64,000 bases of DNA, from assembly GCF_000145235.1 (NCBI RefSeq), contig NC_014391.1, positions 3,480,001 through 3,544,000 on the forward strand. The letters run 5' to 3'. This stretch comes from Micromonospora aurantiaca ATCC 27029. Lineage in GTDB: Bacteria; Actinomycetota; Actinomycetes; Mycobacteriales; Micromonosporaceae. Shown one piece after another: positions 47,448 to 55,850 of the stretch (the first letter of the stretch is position 1; each line of letters begins with the position of its first letter). The notes below the pieces were generated by a model. It worked only from the letters and a program-made list of their open reading frames with translations. It was not told the DNA's origin and made no database searches. A program made the translations under genes and the position numbers.

Positions 47448-48854
47448 TCAGTCGTCGCGGTGCGCGAGCCACCAGGCCTGGCCGGCCTCGGGCAGCGTGT
47501 CGATCGGGTCGTAGTAGGCGTAGCGCTTGTTCAGCGCCTCCAGGTCGGCCGACTCGATCGAGGTGCGGTAGTTCTTGGTCCAGTACGAGATGCCGCGCTC
47601 ACGGTCGTAGTCGGTGAGCATGTGCACCCAGCGCTTGCCGACGAACGGCACGTCGCAGACGATCCGCGGGGTGGCGTAGCCGGGCAGGTAGCCCATGATG
47701 TCGTGCTGGAGCTGCTGGGCGTGCCAGACCGGGACGCGCCAGTGCTCGGCGTTGGGGATCATGTCGCACATGTAGAAGTAGTACGGCAGGATGCCCGCCT
47801 CGCCCTGGAGCGCGAAGCAGAGGTCGAGCAGGTCGGCGCTGGTGGCGTTGACGCCGCGCATGAGCACGCCCTGGTTGCGCACGTCGCGTACGCCGACGTC
47901 GAGCGCGGTCTGTGCGGCCTTGGCGACCAGCGGCGTCAGCGACTGGGCGTGGTTGACGTGGGTGTGGATGGCCAGGTTGACGCCGCGGCGGGCGGCGGTG
48001 CGGGCCACCCGTTCGAGGCCCTCGACCACGTCGGGCTGAAGCCAGTGCTGGGGCAGGCCCATGAGCGCCTTGGTGGCGAGCCGGATGTCGCGGATCGTCT
48101 CGATCTCCAGCAGGCGCATCAGGTACGACTCGAGGTTGCGCCACGGCACGTTGGCGACGTCACCGCCGGAGACGACCACGTCGCGTACGCCCGGGTGGGC
48201 CTTGAGGTAGGTGATGTGGGCGTCGTAGCGGTCGACCGGCTTGAGGGTGAGCTTGAGCTTGTCGACGGCAGGAGTGGAGTTGCCGACGAGGTCCATGCGG
48301 GTGCAGTGCCCGCAGTACTGCGGGCAGGTGGAGAGCAGCTCGGCGAGGACCTTGGTGGGGTAGCGGTGGGTGAGACCCTCGGCGACCCACATGTCGTGTT
48401 CGTGGAGGCTGTCGCGGCTGGCGTACGGGTGGGACGGCCAGTCGGTGCGCCGGTCGGAGGCGACCGGGATCATGTAGCGGCGGATCGGGTCGGCGAGCAG
48501 CGCCTCCGTGCTCATCGGTTGATGCGGCACCATGGTGTTGAGCATCTGCGGCGGCACCAGCATGGACATGGTGGCCAGCGCCTTCTGGTCGGCCTCCAGG
48601 TCGGCGTAGAAGGTCTCGTCGACGGTGTCGCCGAGGACGGCGCGCAGCTGCTTGATGTTCTTGACGCAGTTGACCCGTTGCCACTGGGCGCTCTCCCACT
48701 GGTCGCGGGTGATGTGGCGCCAGCCGGGGAAGCGGGTCCAGTCGGGTTCGACGAGGGGCGCGCGGCGGTATTCGTAGGGCTGTCCGGCGGTCGGAACGGC
48801 GACCGGCGCGGGGCGGGGCGTCGGGATGGTCTCCACCGGTTGGGTCTGGGTCAC
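47448..48854 (-). CDS. kamA: Lysine 2,3-aminomutase-like radical SAM enzyme (KamA family)
   Basis: A 468-residue radical-SAM, PLP enzyme expected to convert L-lysine to beta-lysine. The Fe-S site is CPQYCGHCTR (C177, C181, C184). Segments align with the clostridial enzyme: SGGDVANVPWRNLESYLMRL, TRYP-like LTHRYPTKVL, NQGVLMRGVN and PYYFYMCDMIP. D364 and D401 match the two Asp residues that bind the lysine side chain (D293 and D330 there), and K407 matches the PLP lysine (K337). The glycine-rich PLP motif and the zinc cysteines are changed. A GGAGG-type site precedes the GTG. It diverges from kdd. Confidence 0.85.
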   Translation of the reverse strand: MTQTQPVETIPTPRPAPVAVPTAGQPYEYRRAPLVEPDWTRFPGWRHITRDQWESAQWQRVNCVKNIKQLRAVLGDTVDETFYADLEADQKALATMSMLVPPQMLNTMVPHQPMSTEALLADPIRRYMIPVASDRRTDWPSHPYASRDSLHEHDMWVAEGLTHRYPTKVLAELLSTCPQYCGHCTRMDLVGNSTPAVDKLKLTLKPVDRYDAHITYLKAHPGVRDVVVSGGDVANVPWRNLESYLMRLLEIETIRDIRLATKALMGLPQHWLQPDVVEGLERVARTAARRGVNLAIHTHVNHAQSLTPLVAKAAQTALDVGVRDVRNQGVLMRGVNATSADLLDLCFALQGEAGILPYYFYMCDMIPNAEHWRVPVWHAQQLQHDIMGYLPGYATPRIVCDVPFVGKRWVHMLTDYDRERGISYWTKNYRTSIESADLEALNKRYAYYDPIDTLPEAGQAWWLAHRDD

Positions 48855-48903
48855 GGCCCCTCCTCGTCAGTGTGCGGGTTGATCAACGAATGCGTAGGCT
48901 ACT

Positions 48904-48945
48904 GGAAAATCTGCGGTGAAGAAATTAGTCTGCCGGAAGTTTTCC
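48904..48945. promoter_or_regulatory. Imperfect inverted repeat in the kamA-kdd divergent promoter region
   Basis: Arms GGAAAATCTGCGG (48904-48916) and CCGGAAGTTTTCC (48933-48945) pair at 10 of 13 positions, with a 16-base spacer. The stretch is unusually AT-rich. It lies about 50 bases from each start, so one bound regulator could control both directions. Confidence 0.45.
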
Positions 48946-48997
48946 CGCGACGCGAGCCCTGACCGGGGGTTCGGGCGGCTGGACATAGGGGGTCGGC

Positions 48998-50059
48998 GTG
49001 ACGTCACCGGTGGGTCTGCACCGAGTCGTGGAACCGGCGGGGGTGCTTCCGCAGGCGGCCTGGCGGCTGGACCCCGACCCGCGGATCGCGGCGAACGAGG
49101 TGCGGATCCGGGTCGAGCGGCTGAACCTGGACGCGGCGAGTTTCCGGCAGCTGGCGGAGAAGCACGGCGGCGACGGGGAGAAGGTCCGCGCCGAGGTGCT
49201 GGAGATCGTGTCGGCCCGGGGGAAGATGCAGAACCCGGTGACCGGTTCCGGCGGCATGCTGATCGGCACGGTCGAGGAGGCGGGCCGCCGCTCGCCGCTG
49301 GGGCTGAAGCCGGGTGACCGGGTGGCGACGCTCGTGTCGCTGACGCTGACGCCGCTGACGATCACCGACGGGCTGGCCCGCTGGGACGGGCGCAGCGAGC
49401 AGGTGCCGTGCGACGGGTACGCGATCCTGTTCGCCCGGTCGATCGCGGCGGTGCTGCCGCCGGACCTGCACCCCGAGTTGTCCCTGGCGGTGCTGGACGT
49501 GTGCGGGGCGCCGGCGTTGACGGCGCGGGTGGTGGCCGAGCAGGTGGCGCGCCGTTCGCGTGAGGGTGATCGGCGTCCGGTGTCGGTGGCGGTGATCGGC
49601 GGGGCGGGCAAGAGCGGGTCGTTGTCCCTCGCCGCGGCGCGGCGGGCGGGCGCCGCCCGTACCGTCGGGGTGGTTCCGGTGGCGTCGGAGCGGGACGCGC
49701 TGACGGCGGCCGGGCTGGCCGACGTGGTGGCGCTGGCCGACGCGCGGGATCCGGTGGGGCTGTCGACGGCGGTGACGACGGCGCTGGGTGTGCCGGCGGA
49801 CGTGACTGTGGTGTGCGTGGACGTGCCGGGGTGTGAGCACGGGGCGGTGCTGGCCACGGCGGACGGCGGTACGGTGATCTTCTTCTCGATGGCGACGAGC
49901 TTCGCGGCGGCGGCGCTGGGCGCGGAGGGCCTGGCGGCGGACGTGACGATGCTGGTGGGCAACGGGTACGTGCCGGGGCACGCGGCGCTGGCGTTGGATC
50001 TGTTGCGGGCCGAGCCAGGGGTGCGCGGTCTGTTCGAGGCTCGTCTGGCGGCAGACTGA
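48998..50059 (+). CDS. kdd: L-erythro-3,5-diaminohexanoate dehydrogenase
   Basis: A 353-residue NAD-dependent enzyme that oxidatively deaminates 3,5-diaminohexanoate, the product of KamDE, to 3-keto-5-aminohexanoate. The dinucleotide-binding loop is SVAVIGGAGKSGSLSLAAAR; family marks include LHRVVEPAGVLPQAAWRLD, RIRVERLNLDAASFRQL and TVIFFSMATSFAAAALGAEG. GTG 48998 is used. It is the first gene of a five-gene run with lysine 5,6-aminomutase, which supports the assignment. Confidence 0.88.
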   Translation: MTSPVGLHRVVEPAGVLPQAAWRLDPDPRIAANEVRIRVERLNLDAASFRQLAEKHGGDGEKVRAEVLEIVSARGKMQNPVTGSGGMLIGTVEEAGRRSPLGLKPGDRVATLVSLTLTPLTITDGLARWDGRSEQVPCDGYAILFARSIAAVLPPDLHPELSLAVLDVCGAPALTARVVAEQVARRSREGDRRPVSVAVIGGAGKSGSLSLAAARRAGAARTVGVVPVASERDALTAAGLADVVALADARDPVGLSTAVTTALGVPADVTVVCVDVPGCEHGAVLATADGGTVIFFSMATSFAAAALGAEGLAADVTMLVGNGYVPGHAALALDLLRAEPGVRGLFEARLAAD

Positions 50060-50063
50060 GGCC

Positions 50064-51635
50064 ATGACGAACCCCTCGACGCTGTATCGCGGTGGAGTGC
50101 TGCACTGTCCGGCGGACCCGAGCGCGACGGCGCTGCTGGTGCGCGACGGGCGGATCGCCTGGTTGGGTACGGACGCGGACGCGCCGCGGGCGGACCGGGT
50201 GGTGGAGCTGGGCGGTGCGCTGGTGACGCCGGCGTTCGTGGACGCGCACGTGCACGCGACGGATACCGGGTTGGCGTTGTCGGGGCTGGATCTGTCGGCG
50301 GTGCGGTCGGCGGGTGGGCTGCTGGAGGCGGTGTCGGCGTTCGCGGCGGGCCTGCCGGGTGACGCGGTGGTGCTGGGGCACGGCTGGGACGAGTCGGGCT
50401 GGGCGGATCCGGCGTTGCCGGACGCGGCGGCGCTGGATCGGGCGGCCGGTGGGCGGCGGGTGTATCTGTCGCAGGCGTCGATCCATTCGGCGCTGGTGTC
50501 GGCGGCGTTGCTGGCGGCGTGCCCGGAGGTGGTGTCGGCGGCCGGGTACGAGGCGTCGGGGTGGTTGCGGCGCGACGCGCATCATGTGGTGCGGGCGGCG
50601 GCGTTCGCGTCGGTGACGCGGGCGCAGCGGGTGGCGGCGCAGCGGCGGGCGCTGGAACACGCGGCGTCGCTGGGTATCGCGGCGGTGCACGAGTGCGGTG
50701 GTCCGGACATCTCCGACGAGGAGGACTTCACCGGGCTGCTGGCGATCTCGGGGGCCGGGGTGCCGGAGGTGTACGGGTACTGGGGTGAGCTGCTGGGTGC
50801 GGCGAAGGCCCGGGAGCTGGGTGCGGTGGGCGCGGGTGGTGACCTGTTCGCCGACGGGGCGCTGGGGTCGCGGACGGCGCACGTGTCGGCGGCGTACCTG
50901 GACGGTGAGGCGGGGGCGTGCGGGCACGGGTACGTGTCGGCGGAGCAGGTCCGTGATCATCTGCTGGACTGCGCGGCGCACGGGTTGCAGGGCGGGTTCC
51001 ACGCGATCGGGGACGCGGCGATCGGGACGGTGCTTGAGGGGTTCGGGCTGGCGGCGCGGTCGCTGGGTGTGGACCGGTTGCGGGCGGCCCGGCACCGGGT
51101 GGAGCACGCGGAGATCATGAGCAAGGCGTTGATCGCCGGGTTCGTGGAGTACGGGATCGTGGCGTCGATGCAGCCGGCGTTCGACAGGTTGTGGGGCGGC
51201 GCGGGCCGGATGTACGAGTCGCGGCTGGGGTTGGCCCGGTCGCTGGAGTCGAATCCGATGGGTGCGATGCACGGGGTCGGTGTGGCGTTGGCGTTCGGGT
51301 CGGATTCGCCGGTGACGCCGGTCGATCCGTGGGGGTCGGTGCGGGCGGCGGCGGCGCATCACAACCCGGCGCAGCGGATGAGTGTGCGGGCGGCGTTCGC
51401 GGCGCACACGCGCGGCGGGTGGCGGGCGGTGCACCTGGACAACGAGGGTGTGCTGGCGTTGGGGGCGCCGGCGACGTTCGCGGTCTGGGACACCCCGGCG
51501 GGCGTGGAGCGGGGGCTGCCTGTGGTGCTGGCGGAGGATCCGGAGTTGCGGGGTGCGGACGATCCGACGCCGCTGCCGGTGTGCCGGGCCACTGTGTTGC
51601 GCGGTGACGTGATCTATCAGGAAGGGTCTTCGTGA
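50064..51635 (+). CDS. Amidohydrolase family protein in the lysine cluster (YtcJ-like)
   Basis: A 523-residue metal-dependent hydrolase of the amidohydrolase_3/YtcJ type. The metal site starts with FVDAHVHATD, then GFHAIGDAAIG, HRVEHAEIMS and ALAFGSDSPVTPVDPWGSV. There is no signal peptide. It lies four bases after kdd and shares four bases with the kamD start, so it is part of the unit. No step of the known lysine fermentation path needs an amidohydrolase. It might remove N-acyl groups from a pathway intermediate, but this is a guess. Confidence 0.85.
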   Translation: MTNPSTLYRGGVLHCPADPSATALLVRDGRIAWLGTDADAPRADRVVELGGALVTPAFVDAHVHATDTGLALSGLDLSAVRSAGGLLEAVSAFAAGLPGDAVVLGHGWDESGWADPALPDAAALDRAAGGRRVYLSQASIHSALVSAALLAACPEVVSAAGYEASGWLRRDAHHVVRAAAFASVTRAQRVAAQRRALEHAASLGIAAVHECGGPDISDEEDFTGLLAISGAGVPEVYGYWGELLGAAKARELGAVGAGGDLFADGALGSRTAHVSAAYLDGEAGACGHGYVSAEQVRDHLLDCAAHGLQGGFHAIGDAAIGTVLEGFGLAARSLGVDRLRAARHRVEHAEIMSKALIAGFVEYGIVASMQPAFDRLWGGAGRMYESRLGLARSLESNPMGAMHGVGVALAFGSDSPVTPVDPWGSVRAAAAHHNPAQRMSVRAAFAAHTRGGWRAVHLDNEGVLALGAPATFAVWDTPAGVERGLPVVLAEDPELRGADDPTPLPVCRATVLRGDVIYQEGSS

Positions 51636-53191
51636 CAGGGAAGCTTGGGCTGGATCCGGCGCTGGTGGCGCGGGCGCGGGAGTTGGCGCGCCGGGCCGGG
51701 CAGCCGGTGGTGGATCTGGCGCGCAGCCACACCACTGTGTCGGTGGAGCGGGCGGTGCTGCGGCTGGCCGGGGTGACCGGCGCGGACCCGGACGGCATTC
51801 CGTGGGTGAACCGGCTCGTGGACGCGGTGGTCGCGGACGTGGGGCTGGGGCACGGGGTGGCGGCGCCGGTGTTCGACGCGCTGGCTCGTGAGGGCATCGC
51901 GGATGTGACGTTGCTGGCGCAGAAGGCGGCGGCCGGGTCGGTGCGGTTCGCGCAGCCGTCGGGGAAGGCGGCGACTGCGGCGCGGCGGGCGTCGCGTAAG
52001 GCGGTGGCGGCGGGGATCCGCAGCATCGACCGGCGGCGGGCGGAGCGGGACCGGCTGGTGAAGCGGTTCGGGGATCCGGAGCGGCGGCCGTGGATCTACC
52101 TGATCGTGGCGACTGGTGACATCTACGAGGACATCCCGCAGGCGCAGGCGGCGGCGCGGGCCGGCGCTGACGTGATCGCGGTGATCCGGTCGACGGGGCA
52201 GTCGCTGCTGGACTACGTGCCGGAGGGGGCGACCCGGGAGGGGTTCGCGGGCACGTACGCGACGCAGGAGAACTTCCGGCTGATGCGGGCGGCGCTGGAC
52301 GAGTCGTCGCGGGAGCTGGGCCGGTACGTGCGGTTGACGAACTACGCGTCGGGTCTGTGCATGCCGGAGATGGCGACGCTGGCCGGGTTGGAGCGTCTGG
52401 ACATGATGCTCAACGACTCGATGTACGGGATCCTGTTCCGTGACATCAACCCGATCCGCACGTTCGTGGACCAGCGGTTCTCGCGGCAGGTGCACGCGCG
52501 GGCGGGGATCATCATCAACACCGGTGAGGACAACTACCTGACCACCGCGGACGCGGTGGACGAGGCGCACACGGTGACGGTGTCGCAGCTGCTCAACGAG
52601 TTCTTCGCGCACGAGGCGGGGCTGGCGGACTGGCAGCTGGGGCTGGGGCACGCGTTCGAGATCAACCCGGATGTGCCGGAGTCGTTCCGGTTGGAGCTGG
52701 CGCACGCGTTGCTGGCGCGGGAGTTGTTCCCGGACGCGCCGTTGAAGTGGATGCCGCCGACGAAGCACATGACCGGTGACGTGTTCCGGGGCAACCTGCT
52801 GGACGGGTTCTTCAACCTGGTGGGCACGATGACCGGGCAGGGGATCCTGCTGGTGGGGATGATGACCGAGGCGGTGGTGACGCCGTGGCTGTCGGACCGG
52901 GACATCGCTCTGCAGAACGTGCGGTACGTGCTGGGCGCGGCGGGCGGGTTGCACGAGGACTTCGTGCCGGCGCCGGGCGGGTTCATCCAGGAGCGGGCGC
53001 ACCGGGTGCTCGGTGAGGCGGTGGACCTGCTGGAGCGCATCGGGGACCAGTCGTTGCTGACGGCGATCGCCGAGGGCACGTTCGGGATCATGAAGCGGCC
53101 GGCGGACCGGGGCAAGGGCCTGGACGGGGTAGCGCGGCACGAGGCGGACTACTACAACCCGGCCACGGAGATCCTGGAGCAACCCTCATGA
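51632..53191 (+). CDS. kamD: Lysine 5,6-aminomutase alpha subunit
   Basis: A 519-residue TIM-barrel subunit that carries out the 1,2-amino shift on beta-lysine or D-lysine with adenosylcobalamin and PLP from the beta subunit. Family marks: YLIVATGDIYEDIPQAQAAA, DVIAVIRSTGQSLLDYVPEG, TYATQENFRLMRAALDESS, LTNYASGLCMPEMA, GIIINTGEDNYLTT and WMPPTKHMTGD. ATG overlap: its GTG start sits in the amidohydrolase stop; its own stop overlaps kamE (ATGA). Confidence 0.92.
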   Translation: MTGKLGLDPALVARARELARRAGQPVVDLARSHTTVSVERAVLRLAGVTGADPDGIPWVNRLVDAVVADVGLGHGVAAPVFDALAREGIADVTLLAQKAAAGSVRFAQPSGKAATAARRASRKAVAAGIRSIDRRRAERDRLVKRFGDPERRPWIYLIVATGDIYEDIPQAQAAARAGADVIAVIRSTGQSLLDYVPEGATREGFAGTYATQENFRLMRAALDESSRELGRYVRLTNYASGLCMPEMATLAGLERLDMMLNDSMYGILFRDINPIRTFVDQRFSRQVHARAGIIINTGEDNYLTTADAVDEAHTVTVSQLLNEFFAHEAGLADWQLGLGHAFEINPDVPESFRLELAHALLARELFPDAPLKWMPPTKHMTGDVFRGNLLDGFFNLVGTMTGQGILLVGMMTEAVVTPWLSDRDIALQNVRYVLGAAGGLHEDFVPAPGGFIQERAHRVLGEAVDLLERIGDQSLLTAIAEGTFGIMKRPADRGKGLDGVARHEADYYNPATEILEQPS

Positions 53192-53940
53192 GTGAGAAGA
53201 CGGTCGTGCGGCCGTACGGGGACACCACCGGTGACGGCATGGTGCAGGTGTCGTTCACGTTGCCGGTGCCGCACGACAAGCGGGCCGAGGGCGCGGCGGT
53301 GCAGCTCGCAAACAAGATGGGCATGGACCCGGCGATGCTGGTGCACGCCAAGCCGATCGGTGACGGGTTCACGTTCTTCGTGGTGTACGGGCGGGTGAAC
53401 CACCTGGTGGACCTGTCGAAGGTGCAGGTGGTGGAGCGTGACTATCCGCTGCTGTCGGCCAAGGAGGTCAACGCGGTGGTGAAGCGGCGGCTGCGCCGCA
53501 AGCTGTCGGTGGTGGGCGCCTGCATCGGCACGGACGCGCACACCGTGGGCATCGACGCGATCCTCAACGTCAAGGGCATCGCCGGCGAGAAGGGCCTGGA
53601 GTACTACCGGGAGCTGAAGGTCACGAACCTGGGCGCGCAGGTGAGCGTCCCGGAGCTGGTCGAGGCGGCCCGGCGGGAACGCGCCGACGCGGTGCTGGTG
53701 TCGCAGGTGGTGACGCAGCGTGATGCGCACCTGCACAACACGCGGGAGATGTCGGCGGCGTTCCGGGAGGCGATGCCGGCCGGGAAGCGGCCGCTGCTGA
53801 TCGTCGGTGGGCCGCGGTTCGACGAGACGATGACCGGCGAGCTGGGCGTGGACCGGATCTTCGGCCGTGGCACCACTCCGGGCGAGGTCGCCAGTTACCT
53901 CGTCCACGCTTTGATCACCTCCAGGAAGGCGAACACCTGA
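53188..53940 (+). CDS. kamE: Lysine 5,6-aminomutase beta subunit (B12- and PLP-binding)
   Basis: A 250-residue cobalamin-binding subunit. The base-off B12 motif is IGTDAHTVGIDA with the axial ligand H118. K129 in ILNVKGIAGEKGLEYY matches the PLP-linked lysine known from the clostridial beta subunit. VTNLGAQVSVPELVEAAR, ADAVLVSQVVTQRDAHLHNT and LLIVGGPRF complete the Rossmann-like fold. Shares its start with the kamD stop and its stop with the kal start. Confidence 0.93.
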   Translation: MSEKTVVRPYGDTTGDGMVQVSFTLPVPHDKRAEGAAVQLANKMGMDPAMLVHAKPIGDGFTFFVVYGRVNHLVDLSKVQVVERDYPLLSAKEVNAVVKRRLRRKLSVVGACIGTDAHTVGIDAILNVKGIAGEKGLEYYRELKVTNLGAQVSVPELVEAARRERADAVLVSQVVTQRDAHLHNTREMSAAFREAMPAGKRPLLIVGGPRFDETMTGELGVDRIFGRGTTPGEVASYLVHALITSRKANT

Positions 53941-54332
53941 TGAGCGATCCCCGTGTCGGTCTGACAGTCACCCACCGCCGGTACGTGCCGTACTCCCACG
54001 CCCACTACGCGGGCAACCTGGTCGACGGGGCGTACGCGCTGGGCTTGTTCGGGGACGTGGCCACCGAGGTGTGCATCCGCACCGACGGCGACGAGGGGTT
54101 GTTCGCCTCGTACTCCGACGTGCAGTTCCGGGCGCCGATGAAGGCCGGTGACGTGCTGGAGGTGACGGCGACGGTGACCCGGGTGGGCACCCGCAGCCGC
54201 ACCGTCGACTTCGCCGCGACAGTGGTGTGCCGGGGCCGCCCGGACAAGGGCGAGTCGGCCGCCGAGGTGCTCGACGAGCCGATCGTGGCGGTCACCGCGA
54301 CCGGCACGGTGGTCGTGCCGCCAGCACCGTGA
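53940..54332 (+). CDS. kal: 3-aminobutyryl-CoA ammonia-lyase-like hotdog protein
   Basis: A 130-residue single hotdog domain with the Kal-like start VTHRRYVPYSHAHYAGNLVD and GLFASYSDVQFRAPMKAGDV, then VTATVTRVGTRSRTVDFAA. In lysine fermentation Kal turns 3-aminobutyryl-CoA into crotonyl-CoA and ammonia. A one-base overlap (TGATG) with kamE places it firmly in the operon. Thioesterase-like hotdogs look similar, so the assignment relies partly on context. Confidence 0.82.
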   Translation: MSDPRVGLTVTHRRYVPYSHAHYAGNLVDGAYALGLFGDVATEVCIRTDGDEGLFASYSDVQFRAPMKAGDVLEVTATVTRVGTRSRTVDFAATVVCRGRPDKGESAAEVLDEPIVAVTATGTVVVPPAP

Positions 54333-54390
54333 GCGCGAGGAGCGAGCCGGTGTTGCGAGCCCCGCAGTCGCGAACGAAGGACAGCCCGGC

Positions 54391-55734
54391 GTGAGCGCGA
54401 GGCCGGTCGTCGTCTGCGCCGACGTCGGGTCGACGTACACGAAGGCCGCGGTGGTGGACCTCGACGGCGGCCGTCTGGTCGCGGCGGCGTCGGCGCCCAC
54501 CACGGTGGGCACGGATGTGCTGCACGGCCTGGACGCCGCGGTCGGTGCGGCCACCGCGTCGGCCGGGGTCGCTGAGGTGCCCTGGTACGTGTGTTCGTCG
54601 GCGGGGGGTGGGCTGCGCCTGGCGGTGGTGGGTTACGAGCCGCTGGTGACCGCTCAGGCGGGCCGGCGGGTCGGTCTGTCGGCGGGTGCGAACGTGGTGC
54701 ACGTCGCGGCCGGGCGGCTCGGTGGGGTGGACGTGGCGGCGTTGCGGGCGGCCCGCCCGGACGTGGTGCTGCTGGTGGGCGGCACCGACGGCGGTGACGC
54801 CGAGACGGTGACGCACAACGCGACGCGGCTGGCGAAGGCCCGCTTCCGGGTGCCGGTGGTCCTCGCGGGCAACGCCGACGTGCGTGCCGACCTGCACGCG
54901 CTGCTGGCGGGCGCGGGTGTGCCGGTGACGGTGGCCGACAACGTGCTGCCGCGCATCGGGGTGCTGGAGCCGGCGTCGGCGCGGGCGGCGATCCGGGAGG
55001 TGTTCCTGCGGCACGTCATCGGCGGCAAGAAGCTGTCCCGGGGTACGCGGTTCGCGCGGCTGGTCCGCGCGGCCACCCCCGACGCGGTGCTCACCGGCGT
55101 AGAGGTGCTCGCTGGGACGCTGGGCGGTGACCTGGCAGTGGTGGACGTGGGCGGCGCGACCACCGACGTGTACTCGGTGCTCACCCCCGACGAGCGGGAC
55201 AGCGGCCCGAGTCAGGAGGTCGCCGGGACGCTGTGGCGGGCCCGTACCGTCGAGGGTGACCTGGGCATGCGGTGGAGCGCGCCGGGTGTGGTGCGCGCCG
55301 CGGTGGAGGAGCGGCTGCTCGACGCGGCCGAGGAGGCGGAGCTGACGGTCGCGGCGGCGGTACGGGCCGCCGACCCGGGGTTCCTGCCCGCCGGTGACGG
55401 CGAGCGGGCCGTGGACCGGCGTATCGCCTCGTTGGCGGCGACTGTGGCGTTGCGGCGGCACGCGCGGGGTGCGGCGACGGGGGAGCGGGCCGGGCGGGAC
55501 CTGCGGGAGGTGAAGCTGCTCGTCGGCTCCGGTGGGGTGCTGCGGCACGCCGAGCCGGGCGACGCGGCGGCGGTGCTCGACGCGGTGCTGACCGACCACG
55601 CGGGCGGGTGGGCGTTGCCGCGGGCGGCCCGGCCGGTCGTCGACGTGGACTACGTGCTGGCCGCCGCCGGGCTGCTCGCCGAGGAGCATCCGGGTGCGGC
55701 GGCGGCGATGCTGCGGCACCATCTCGGCGCCTGA
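54391..55734 (+). CDS. MutL/KamC-like actin-fold protein, probable aminomutase reactivation factor
   Basis: A 447-residue ASKHA ATPase of the glutamate mutase MutL family. Phosphate-1 loop DVGSTYTKAA (11-20), phosphate-2 loop VVDVGGATTDVYS (D252 region) and the adenosine motif KLLVGSGGVLRHAEPG are visible; LLVGGTDGGDAETVTHNA is also typical. Such proteins accompany B12 aminomutases and exchange damaged cobalamin. A 58-base gap separates it from kal; GAAGGA lies upstream of the GTG. It supports KamDE function in this cluster. Confidence 0.85.
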   Translation: MSARPVVVCADVGSTYTKAAVVDLDGGRLVAAASAPTTVGTDVLHGLDAAVGAATASAGVAEVPWYVCSSAGGGLRLAVVGYEPLVTAQAGRRVGLSAGANVVHVAAGRLGGVDVAALRAARPDVVLLVGGTDGGDAETVTHNATRLAKARFRVPVVLAGNADVRADLHALLAGAGVPVTVADNVLPRIGVLEPASARAAIREVFLRHVIGGKKLSRGTRFARLVRAATPDAVLTGVEVLAGTLGGDLAVVDVGGATTDVYSVLTPDERDSGPSQEVAGTLWRARTVEGDLGMRWSAPGVVRAAVEERLLDAAEEAELTVAAAVRAADPGFLPAGDGERAVDRRIASLAATVALRRHARGAATGERAGRDLREVKLLVGSGGVLRHAEPGDAAAVLDAVLTDHAGGWALPRAARPVVDVDYVLAAAGLLAEEHPGAAAAMLRHHLGA

Positions 55735-55813
55735 CGCACGCCGCGAACAGGGCGGAAATCGAGACGCGCCGACGCGACACGCCGTGTCGCAACACACGAC
55801 AGGCCCGGGTGGG

Positions 55814-55844
55814 TTGACAGCGGCGGGGGTCTACGCCGTACCGT
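55814..55844 (+). promoter_or_regulatory. Strong candidate promoter upstream of a possible ncRNA
   Basis: A perfect TTGACA (55814-55819) is followed after 19 bases by TACCGT (55839-55844). No coding frame with a ribosome-binding site starts downstream. Confidence 0.55.
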
Positions 55845-55850
55845 CTTTGA

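Noticed and set aside
54333-54390. The kal-mutL gap as a regulatory site
   Set aside because: It resembles filler sequence I believe is common in these genomes (GCGAGGAGCGAGC-like) and shows no clear hairpin or promoter.
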